Below, piece after piece: positions 56,591 to 64,000 of a stretch of DNA of 64,000 nt. Location: NCBI GenBank assembly GCA_000953695.1, contig LN554846.1, positions 620,001-684,000 of the forward strand, in the 5' to 3' direction. The DNA comes from Aliivibrio wodanis (GTDB taxonomy: Bacteria; Pseudomonadota; Gammaproteobacteria; Enterobacterales; Vibrionaceae). The notes under the pieces are model-generated. The model did no database searches. It saw only the letters and a list, made by a program, of their open reading frames with translations, and had not been told where the DNA came from. The translations under genes and the position numbers were made by a program. The stretch's first letter is position 1; the number at the start of each line of letters is the position of its first letter.

Positions 56591-59500
56591 GTGTTTACTG
56601 TTTATCATTCAAATCAACTTGATGTTCTTAAATCACTTGTCGTTGAATTAATTCGTCTTAATCCTCTAGATAACCCATTTGAGCATGAGCAAATCCTCGT
56701 TCAAAGTCCGGGCATGTCACAATGGCTTAAAATCGAACTCGCAAAAGAGTTAGGCATTGCTGCTAATCTTACTTTTCCACTTCCTGCTACTTTTATTTGG
56801 GATCTGTTTACTCAGGTTCTTGATGATGTGCCAAAGCGCAGTGCTTTTCACAAAGAAGCGATGACTTGGAAGATAGTGACATTATTACCTGAGTTATTAA
56901 AACAAGATGAATTTGCACCTCTACAGCGCTATTTAGACAATGATGAAAACCAACTTAAGTGCTACCAATTGGCTGCAAAAATTGCCGATATCTTTGACCA
57001 ATATTTAGTATTTCGCCCTGAATGGATCCAAAAGTGGGAAGCGGGTGAAGAGGTCGCTGAATTAGAAGGTGAACACCCTTGGCAACCTATTTTATGGCAA
57101 GCCTTATATGATCAAACCTTAGCCTTGGGACATTCTCCTTACCATCGTGCCAATATGTTTGAGCATTTTATCGAAACGTTAGATAACTACCTACAAACGG
57201 GAACCTTGCCAAAAGGGATGCCTAAGCGTTTGTTTGTGGTGGGCATTACTTCGCTTCCTCCTCGTTATTTAGATGCGCTTGCGGCGTTAGGTCAGCATAT
57301 TGATGTGCACTTAATGTTTACTAATCCGTGTCGCTATTACTGGGGTGAAATTCGAGACAGAAAGTATCTTGCCCGCCTAGAAGCGCGTAATCGTCTGCAA
57401 GTTAAGTGGCTAGATGATCATAGTGAGCAAATTGGTGATACCGAACAATTAAAAGGTTCGGTTGATGCGAATTTTGAAGATGAACTACACACTTCAGAGG
57501 TGGGTAATTCACTGCTTGCATCATGGGGTAAATTAGGTCGAGATAATCTATGTCTATTATCTGAAATGGAAGCGCAAGAGATTGATGCTTTTGTTGATGT
57601 TGGTAGCGATAATCTGCTGCACTCCATTCAGTCGGATATTTTAAATCTGGAAGAGCGCAGTCGTGATGATGTGCTTGATAACAGTCAGCATAAACAATTA
57701 ATCGACTCTAATGATCGCTCGATTCTTTTGCATTCATGCAATAGCCCAATGCGAGAAGTTGAAGTATTGCATGATCAATTATTGGATATGTTTGCCAATG
57801 ATCCAGAATTAAAACCACGCGATATTATCGTGATGGTGGCAGACATAAATGTCTACAGTGCAGCGATTCAAGCGGTATTTGGTAATGCAGCTTTTGATCG
57901 TTATATACCTTTTGCGATTTCAGACCAAAGTGCTGAGCAAGAAAACCCTGTGTTATTGGCTTTCATGAGCTTAATGGCTTTACCTGAGAACCGCTGTGGC
58001 CTTTCTGAGTTATTAAGTTTGCTTGAAGTGCCTGCGGTAATGTCTCGTTTTAAATTTACAGCTGAGCAATTTGAGATAGTAAAACGTTGGGCTGAAGAGA
58101 CAGGCATTCGTTGGGGATTAGACAACAGTACCTCTGCGCATTTTGATCTTCCAGAACACAATCAAAATTCATGGCTATTTGGTATCCAAAGGATGTTACT
58201 GGGTTATGCCATGGAGCAAGATGCTGGTTTATTTGAGGGCATGGCGAGTTACGAACAAGTACAAGGTATGAATGCCGAAATCGCTGGCAACTTGGCGCAC
58301 TTTATTGATCAGCTTTTGACTTATCAGATCACCCTAGGCCAAGCGCAAACCATTAGTGCATGGCGAACCATTATTAACCAATTAATGGATGACTTTTTAA
58401 ACGTAGAGTTAGAAGGTGAGTTGGTCGTTAAAAACATTCGAGATCAACTGCAAAAGCTAGAAGAGAACCTAGAAGACGCTGGTTTTGATGCACCAATCTC
58501 TGCACCAATTATTAATAATTACCTAAAAAATAATTTATCTGGCGGTAAAGCGAGTCAACGATTCTTAGCAGGGCAAGTTAACTTTTGTACCTTAATGCCA
58601 ATGCGTTCAATCCCATTTGATGTGGTATGTTTGCTTGGGATGACGGATGGCTCTTACCCACGAACCATGCCTGTTGAAGGTTTTGATTTAATGCAGAAAC
58701 GCATGAAACCGGGTGACCGCTCACGTCGAGATGATGATAGATACCTGTTTTTAGAAGCGCTGCAATCCGCTAGTAAAGCCTTCTATTTAAGTTATATTGG
58801 TCGTTCAATACGAGATAACACAGAGAAAGCACCATCAGTACTAATCAGTGAATTACTTGAGTATTGTCAGCAAAGTTACTGCTTAGAAGGTGATGAATCA
58901 TTAAACCCTGAAGAGTCAGCAAAACGGTTAGTTACACAATTAATCATAGAGCATCCTTTGGTTCCTTACAGCCAAGAGAGTTTCATTGGTAATAACACCA
59001 GTTATGCCAGTGAATGGTTACCTACCGCAAAATTAGAAGGCCAAGCAGCGCCACAATTTCAGACAGAACCATTGATATACGCCCCTGAAACAAAAGAGCT
59101 AGAGCTTACTGAACTGCAACGTTTTTGGCGTTTACCTGTCGCTTATTTCTTTAACCGTGGATTGAAGGTATTTTTTGAAACGGTAGAGAGTCAAGTCGAA
59201 GATGATGAACCATTTTCTATTGATGGTCGTACAGGTTATGGCATGAAATCAGAGTTGCTAGAAGCGTTATTGGCCTATGATGATCCTAACCAAGTTTCTC
59301 AAATAAGTCGTGAGTTTTATCAGCAGCAAAAAGCCCAAGGCAAATTACCGATTGGTAGTTTTGGTGAGATAGCCGCAGATAAAGAAGTGAATACCGTAAA
59401 AGATTTAGTGACTCATATTCAGCCATTAACGACATTACCTTTAGACGATCAAGAAGTGCGTTTACGCTTTACTTTCCCTCATGGTGAAATGGAACTGCAA

Positions 59501-60010
59501 GGTTGGTTGAAGCAACGCTACCAAGCCGGAATGCTACGTTATCGTGGCGGTAAAATTCGCTCTCATGAAATTTTAGCAACCTGGATTGATCATCTGTGTT
59601 TATGTGCCATGGGCCAGCAGCAATTGACTCATCTATTTGGTACGGATGCAATTTATCACTTTGAAGCTATTGATGCAGAAAAAGCGTATCAACATTTAGA
59701 AAATATATTAACTCTTTATATCTCAGGTAACTGTGCCCCGTTAACTTACTTACCAAAAGCCGCATTAGCAGGACTAGAAGCGCACGTTGATAAAAAAGGG
59801 GTATGGAATGATGACGAAGAAACGCATCAAAAAGCACTGAAAAAAATGGCAGATGAATACAATGGTACTCGCTTTGCTGGCGAGAACAGTAATGACTACG
59901 TAATGCGTATGTGGCCGGAATGGAATGATGAGTTTGGTCAGGCAATTTTTGATAATGCAAAAACGGTATTACACGATGCGTTATTGCATAGCGAAAAAGA
60001 AAAGTTATAA
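56591..60010 (+). CDS. recC: Exodeoxyribonuclease V subunit RecC
   Basis: RecC is the inactive-helicase subunit of RecBCD that splits the duplex and recognises Chi. The 1139-aa protein (E. coli 1122) begins MFTVYHSNQLDVLKSLVVEL with a GTG start, contains QSPGMSQWLKIELA near residue 39, MREVEVLHDQLLDMF near 385 and LLGMTDGSYPR near 680, and keeps a C-terminal nuclease-like fold. It is first in recC-(gap)-recB-recD. Unlike E. coli, there is no ptrA between recC and recB. Confidence 0.96.
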   Translation: MFTVYHSNQLDVLKSLVVELIRLNPLDNPFEHEQILVQSPGMSQWLKIELAKELGIAANLTFPLPATFIWDLFTQVLDDVPKRSAFHKEAMTWKIVTLLPELLKQDEFAPLQRYLDNDENQLKCYQLAAKIADIFDQYLVFRPEWIQKWEAGEEVAELEGEHPWQPILWQALYDQTLALGHSPYHRANMFEHFIETLDNYLQTGTLPKGMPKRLFVVGITSLPPRYLDALAALGQHIDVHLMFTNPCRYYWGEIRDRKYLARLEARNRLQVKWLDDHSEQIGDTEQLKGSVDANFEDELHTSEVGNSLLASWGKLGRDNLCLLSEMEAQEIDAFVDVGSDNLLHSIQSDILNLEERSRDDVLDNSQHKQLIDSNDRSILLHSCNSPMREVEVLHDQLLDMFANDPELKPRDIIVMVADINVYSAAIQAVFGNAAFDRYIPFAISDQSAEQENPVLLAFMSLMALPENRCGLSELLSLLEVPAVMSRFKFTAEQFEIVKRWAEETGIRWGLDNSTSAHFDLPEHNQNSWLFGIQRMLLGYAMEQDAGLFEGMASYEQVQGMNAEIAGNLAHFIDQLLTYQITLGQAQTISAWRTIINQLMDDFLNVELEGELVVKNIRDQLQKLEENLEDAGFDAPISAPIINNYLKNNLSGGKASQRFLAGQVNFCTLMPMRSIPFDVVCLLGMTDGSYPRTMPVEGFDLMQKRMKPGDRSRRDDDRYLFLEALQSASKAFYLSYIGRSIRDNTEKAPSVLISELLEYCQQSYCLEGDESLNPEESAKRLVTQLIIEHPLVPYSQESFIGNNTSYASEWLPTAKLEGQAAPQFQTEPLIYAPETKELELTELQRFWRLPVAYFFNRGLKVFFETVESQVEDDEPFSIDGRTGYGMKSELLEALLAYDDPNQVSQISREFYQQQKAQGKLPIGSFGEIAADKEVNTVKDLVTHIQPLTTLPLDDQEVRLRFTFPHGEMELQGWLKQRYQAGMLRYRGGKIRSHEILATWIDHLCLCAMGQQQLTHLFGTDAIYHFEAIDAEKAYQHLENILTLYISGNCAPLTYLPKAALAGLEAHVDKKGVWNDDEETHQKALKKMADEYNGTRFAGENSNDYVMRMWPEWNDEFGQAIFDNAKTVLHDALLHSEKEKL

Positions 60011-60309
60011 GTGATGATAATTGGTAATCAGTCAGAAGTAGGGTGGCCGCCAGTAAATCATTTTTAGTGTAGGGCGTTCGCTGTACGGCCACAGGTCAGA
60101 GGTTGACCGAATCCTGATTACAAGTGCACGTTTAATGAGCTCTTTGTAAGTGGCGCTGAGTGTAACAAAGTGTATTAAGTGAACCGTGAGAAAGATCTCA
60201 CATTGATAGGTTTATTATTTTAATTATCGTTGTTCCCAATGAACTACGATATGGATCACACAAACGTACTGTAAAAAACAGAGCGTTGATGAGAAAACGG
60301 TGATGTTCG
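60011..60309 (+). other. Gap between recC and recB, no gene, inverted repeats
   Basis: 299 bases. No reading frame is convincing. Two inverted repeats stand out: GTGGCCG (60043-60049) with CGGCCAC (60086-60092), and GTGAGA-AAGA-TCTCAC (60186-60201). In E. coli this position holds ptrA. It probably carries a recB promoter, which I could not fix. Confidence 0.6.
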
Positions 60310-63300
60310 ATGACGACAATCGCAGCTCCAAATCAATTGAATGCAATGACGTTTCCTTTACATGGGACACGTTTAATTGAAGCTTCAGCCGGTACCGGTA
60401 AAACCTTTACTATTGCCAGTTTATATTTACGTTTATTACTGGGCCATGGCGACGAAAATAGCCGTCATAGTGAAGAGTTAACTGTAGATAGAATACTGGT
60501 CGTAACCTTTACTGAAGCAGCAACGGCTGAGTTGAGAGAGCGTATTCGAGCAAAAATTCATGATGCTCGTTTAGCCTTTGCTCGTGCTGTGCATAACAAT
60601 GGTTATAAGAGTGGTGATCCGGTTATTGATCCACTGTTGGAATCTATTGGTGATCATAAGTCAGCAGCGCAGATCCTTTTGAATGCTGAACGCAGCATGG
60701 ATGAAGCCTCAATCTTCACCATTCATGGCTTTTGTCAGCGAATGCTAACCCAGAATGCCTTTGAATCTGGTGCGCAATTTGAGAGTGAGTTTGTTACCGA
60801 CCAAGCCAAATTAATGCATCAAGTGGCTGCGGATTTTTGGCGTCGCAGTTTTTATCATCTACCAAAAATGGTGGCTGAAAGTGTTTATGATTGTTGGTCA
60901 AGTCCATCTACTTTATTAGGTGATATGGGCAATAGTCTTACTGGTGTCCCAAAGCATTTAACCGTTGAGCCACTTGAGAGTTCATTAGAAGAATTTTGCC
61001 AGCAAGGCATTGCTCGTATTGATGAATTAAAAAAACAGTGGTCAGAACATAGTGTAGATTTTGAAGCGCTAATTTCAGGTTCAGGTGTAGATAAACGCAG
61101 CTACACTAAAAAGAATTTACCAAATTGGTTAGAGCAAGTGTCATCGTGGGCCAATAACCCAACAACCTCATTGCAAGTACACGATAAGTTAGAAAAGTTC
61201 TCTCAAGAATTATTAATTGAAAAAACCAAAAAAGGTGAAGCGCCAGAGCATGCAGTATTTAAACTCATTGATGATTTTCTGGCTCAGCCATTAGAAATCA
61301 AACAGCCGCTGTTATCACTGGCTATCCATCAATGCCGTAAAACCTTACAGCAGGCGAAAGAGCAAAAAAATTGGTTATCGTTTGATGATCTGTTAAGTCA
61401 GTTATCTGAAGCTGCAGAAAATAAAGAAAACGCCTTATTGTTAGAAAAAATCCGCGAGCAATATCCAGTCGCTTTGATCGATGAATTCCAAGATACCGAT
61501 CCGCTGCAATATTCGATTTTTAGTACACTTTATCAAGATCAGCCACAGTGTGGTTTATTTATGATCGGCGATCCTAAACAAGCGATTTATGCTTTCCGTG
61601 GTGCGGATATTTTTACCTATATTCAAGCTCGCCGCCAAGTTGCTGATCATTACACCTTGGATACTAACTGGCGCTCAACCGCAGATATGGTGTCGTCAGT
61701 GAACCGTATTTTTGAACATGGCAAACAGCCTTTTTTGTACGATGACGATATTCCATTTTATCCGGTTAAATATAACCCTGTTAATGCCGAGCAAAAATCA
61801 TGGGCGTTAGAGAATCAAACTCAGCCCGCGATGACTTTTTGGTTGCAAGAGAGTAAAGATGGTAATCCGGTAAATAAAACCAGTTATCAGCGTGTTATGG
61901 CAGAATCAACCGCGGCACAAATTCAAACTATTTTGACTGGTGCGCAGCAAGGCTCAGCGTATTTACAAAACGGAGAGAAAAAACAAGCGATCAAAGCGGG
62001 TGATATTGCGGTTCTGGTTCGTACAGGCAAAGAAGGTAAATTAGTTCGTGAAGCCTTATCAAAACAAGGTATCGCCAGTGTCTATTTATCTAACCGTGAT
62101 AGCGTATTTTCTTCGCCATTAGCTAAAGATGTATTGCGTTTATTGCAAGCGGCCATGACGCCGACAGATGCAAGGGCGGTTCGTTCAGCATTAGCATCGT
62201 CATTATTTGCTTATACTGCCGATCAATTGCATCAGTTTAATGTCGATGAAATGCAGTGGGAGCAAGCGGTTAATGAGTTTCGCGCCTATCGTAAGCATTG
62301 GTTACAGCGCGGTATCATGCCGATGTTGCATCAAATCATTACCCAACAAGGTATTTCAGAGCGTTTATTAGCTGAAAATGGCGGTGAGCGTCAACTGACT
62401 GATTTACTGCATATTGGTGAGTTATTGCAACAAACCAGCCAAACGTTAGACAGTGATTATGGTTTATTACGTTGGTTATCTGAATCTATTTCAGAGCCTA
62501 ATGGAGACTCAGAAGAGCAGACTGTACGCTTAGAATCAGAGCGTAATCTGGTGCAAATTGTCACTATCCATAAGTCCAAAGGCTTGGAATATGACTTGGT
62601 ATTTTTACCGTTTGTTTGTTCTTATCGAGCGATAGATAAAAAAGGCGAAGTCAGTTTCTATGATGAAGCTAATCGTTATTCGGTGCTGGATTTACTAAAA
62701 GAAGATGATTCTGTCGAAAAAGCAGAAAAAGAGCGTTTAGCCGAAGATTTACGTTTGATTTATGTAGCGCTGACTCGTGCGGTTTATGCCTGTTATATCG
62801 GCATGGCGCCAATCACTAAAGGTATCTCGAAAAAACCACCAACAGGTGTTCATTTATCGGGCTTAGGGTATCTAATTCAACAGGCAGATGAATGCAATGT
62901 TGAAGAGCTGCAAGCGTGTCTTGAAAAGCTGATTGCAGGCAATTCGCCTATGGTGATCCAATCACCTCAAACGGTAACCGATGAGTTATACCAAGAAATT
63001 CAGGATGATCATAGTGAGTTACATGCCAATAAATTAATTGAACCCGTTAAGAGTAATTGGTGGATGACCAGTTATTCAGGTTTGGTAAAACAAGGTAATC
63101 ATCATAATGATGCCTCGTTAGAACTCATTAATTTGGATTTAGATTCAGCAGAAGATAAAGACGAAAAAGAATTAGATTTAGAGCCAGAGCGCACCATCTT
63201 TACTTTCCCTCGCGGTGCCAGAGCGGGTACGTTTTTACACTCGTTATTTGAAGAGGTTGAATTTACTCAACCACTCAATAGCGAAGACAATACACAAATC

Positions 63301-63936
63301 ATCATTAAGTTGTTAGAGAAAGAAAACTACGATGTGGAATGGCTAGAGGTCGTTCAAGCTATGATGCAGCGAGTGTTAGATTGCCCGTTGGATGGCCAAG
63401 ATTTATGTTTATCAAATAAAGGCCCAACTCAACGCTTGGTTGAAATGGAGTTTTTACTTCCTATCACGTTATTGAACTCAAGCTTGGTTAATAAAACTAT
63501 CGCCAAACATGATGAAGTTTCAGCGCGAGCAGGGGATCTTGGTTTCTCGACAGTTAGCGGCATGCTAAAAGGTTTTATCGATTTAGTGTTTGAGCATGAA
63601 GGTAAATATTACGTTCTCGATTGGAAATCAAATCATCTGGGAGACTCCCCAGAATGTTACGGTGGCGATGCCTTAGTTGAGGCAATGCGAGATCACCGTT
63701 ATGATTTTCAATATCAGCTTTACGCCTTGGCACTGCATCGATTCTTGAAAAGTCGCATTGCCGATTATGACTACGATACGCATTTTGGTGGTGCGTATTA
63801 TATTTTCTTGCGCGGTGTTGAAGAAACTCACGAGGGGTATGATGCCAACGCTAATGGCGTATTTTATTCAAAACCGAGCAAAGTATTGTTAGAAGAGTTA
63901 GAGAAATTGGTAGATGGAGAAACAGTCGATGCTTAA
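60310..63936 (+). CDS. recB: Exodeoxyribonuclease V subunit RecB
   Basis: RecB is the 3'-5' helicase and nuclease of RecBCD, which repairs double-strand breaks. The 1208-aa protein has Walker A EASAGTGKTFTI (near residue 24), the UvrD-type blocks VVTFTEAATAELRERI, LIDEFQDTDPLQ, GDPKQAIYAFRGAD, TNWRST and VTIHKSKGLEYDLVFLP. The C-terminal nuclease has GFIDLVFEHEGKYYVLDWKSNHLG with the catalytic Asp and Lys. Its end overlaps the recD start by 8 bases. Confidence 0.97.
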   Translation: MTTIAAPNQLNAMTFPLHGTRLIEASAGTGKTFTIASLYLRLLLGHGDENSRHSEELTVDRILVVTFTEAATAELRERIRAKIHDARLAFARAVHNNGYKSGDPVIDPLLESIGDHKSAAQILLNAERSMDEASIFTIHGFCQRMLTQNAFESGAQFESEFVTDQAKLMHQVAADFWRRSFYHLPKMVAESVYDCWSSPSTLLGDMGNSLTGVPKHLTVEPLESSLEEFCQQGIARIDELKKQWSEHSVDFEALISGSGVDKRSYTKKNLPNWLEQVSSWANNPTTSLQVHDKLEKFSQELLIEKTKKGEAPEHAVFKLIDDFLAQPLEIKQPLLSLAIHQCRKTLQQAKEQKNWLSFDDLLSQLSEAAENKENALLLEKIREQYPVALIDEFQDTDPLQYSIFSTLYQDQPQCGLFMIGDPKQAIYAFRGADIFTYIQARRQVADHYTLDTNWRSTADMVSSVNRIFEHGKQPFLYDDDIPFYPVKYNPVNAEQKSWALENQTQPAMTFWLQESKDGNPVNKTSYQRVMAESTAAQIQTILTGAQQGSAYLQNGEKKQAIKAGDIAVLVRTGKEGKLVREALSKQGIASVYLSNRDSVFSSPLAKDVLRLLQAAMTPTDARAVRSALASSLFAYTADQLHQFNVDEMQWEQAVNEFRAYRKHWLQRGIMPMLHQIITQQGISERLLAENGGERQLTDLLHIGELLQQTSQTLDSDYGLLRWLSESISEPNGDSEEQTVRLESERNLVQIVTIHKSKGLEYDLVFLPFVCSYRAIDKKGEVSFYDEANRYSVLDLLKEDDSVEKAEKERLAEDLRLIYVALTRAVYACYIGMAPITKGISKKPPTGVHLSGLGYLIQQADECNVEELQACLEKLIAGNSPMVIQSPQTVTDELYQEIQDDHSELHANKLIEPVKSNWWMTSYSGLVKQGNHHNDASLELINLDLDSAEDKDEKELDLEPERTIFTFPRGARAGTFLHSLFEEVEFTQPLNSEDNTQIIIKLLEKENYDVEWLEVVQAMMQRVLDCPLDGQDLCLSNKGPTQRLVEMEFLLPITLLNSSLVNKTIAKHDEVSARAGDLGFSTVSGMLKGFIDLVFEHEGKYYVLDWKSNHLGDSPECYGGDALVEAMRDHRYDFQYQLYALALHRFLKSRIADYDYDTHFGGAYYIFLRGVEETHEGYDANANGVFYSKPSKVLLEELEKLVDGETVDA

Positions 63937-64000
63937 GCAATTACAACACTTAATGGCTCATGGTGTACTTCGCCCATTGGATCTTCAATTTGCTAAATTT
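63929..64000 (+). CDS. recD: Exodeoxyribonuclease V subunit RecD (5' end only, cut by window)
   Basis: 24 codons from ATG 63929 (MLKQLQHLMAHGVLRPLDLQ) overlap the recB stop by 8 bases in another frame. An N terminus of this kind followed directly by the window edge fits RecD, the 5'-3' helicase, as in all RecBCD operons. The identity rests mainly on position. Confidence 0.8.
   Translation, partial: MLKQLQHLMAHGVLRPLDLQFAKF

Noticed and set aside
59667-60092. Minus-strand frame over the end of recC
   Set aside because: Shadow of recC without start context or recognisable domain.
60186-60201. GTGAGA-AAGA-TCTCAC as a CRP site upstream of recB
   Set aside because: The half-sites GTGA and TCAC are 8 bases apart; CRP needs 6. 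Kept only as an inverted repeat.

Overview
The window is chromosomal DNA of a low-GC gammaproteobacterium of the Vibrionaceae, most likely the Aliivibrio (Vibrio fischeri/logei/salmonicida) group. The reasons are the gene order (alaS-lysC-csrA-tRNA-Ser/Arg-oadGAB; slt-trpR-yjjX-mbaA-nspS-pheA-raiA-bamD-rluD-pgeF-clpB-rrn), luxS, the sodium-pump oxaloacetate decarboxylase, the NspS/MbaA polyamine-sensing module, and the AT-rich codon use. The species call is inference; no database was searched.

Layout. 0-3.4 kb: the 3' end of alaS, aspartokinase, csrA and a tRNA array (2 Ser-GCU, 6 Arg-ACG) containing a duplicated Ser-Arg unit. 3.7-7 kb: oadGAB behind its own promoter. 7-13.2 kb: YqaA, an M16 protease lipoprotein, gshA (frame broken in an A7 run), a transglycosylase-like lipoprotein and luxS. 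13.2-15.5 kb: corB/yfjD and ypjD on the minus strand. 15.6-19.2 kb: ffh, then the rpsP-rimM-trmD-rplS operon. 19.4-21.6 kb: aroF-tyrA under a probable TyrR box. 21.7-24.9 kb, minus strand: an M23 peptidase-fold protein, a PilZ protein and ettA. 25-27.4 kb: slt and trpR. 27.4-32.3 kb, minus strand: yjjX, an MbaA-like GGDEF/EAL protein and two tandem NspS-like binding proteins. 32.4-39.7 kb: pheA, raiA and bamD (minus), then rluD, pgeF and heat-shock clpB (plus). 39.7-45.7 kb: a complete rRNA operon with P1/P2 promoters, laid out 16S-tRNA-Glu-23S-5S-tRNA-Asp-tRNA-Trp. 45.6-47 kb: repeated fragments of the tRNA-Trp 3' end and terminator, one split by a dead IS630-type element. 47-50.3 kb: a type IV minor pilin cluster (pilE reversed; fimT, pilW, pilX, pilV). 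50.4-56.5 kb: chrA with a divergent LysR gene, a Pmp3-type peptide, dapD, SOS gene yebG, and a LysR gene divergent from a TDT transporter. 56.6-64 kb: recC, recB and the start of recD.

Most of the window is conserved housekeeping DNA. The parts most worth a second look are the tandem NspS-like pair feeding one c-di-GMP enzyme, with a hairpin covering the first gene's ribosome binding site; the gshA frameshift on a slippery A7 run; the decayed tRNA-Trp repeat/IS locus; and the terminator-like hairpin between the two rRNA promoters. I saw no CRISPR array, prophage, plasmid origin or toxin-antitoxin pair. I found no wholly new system, only variations on known ones.
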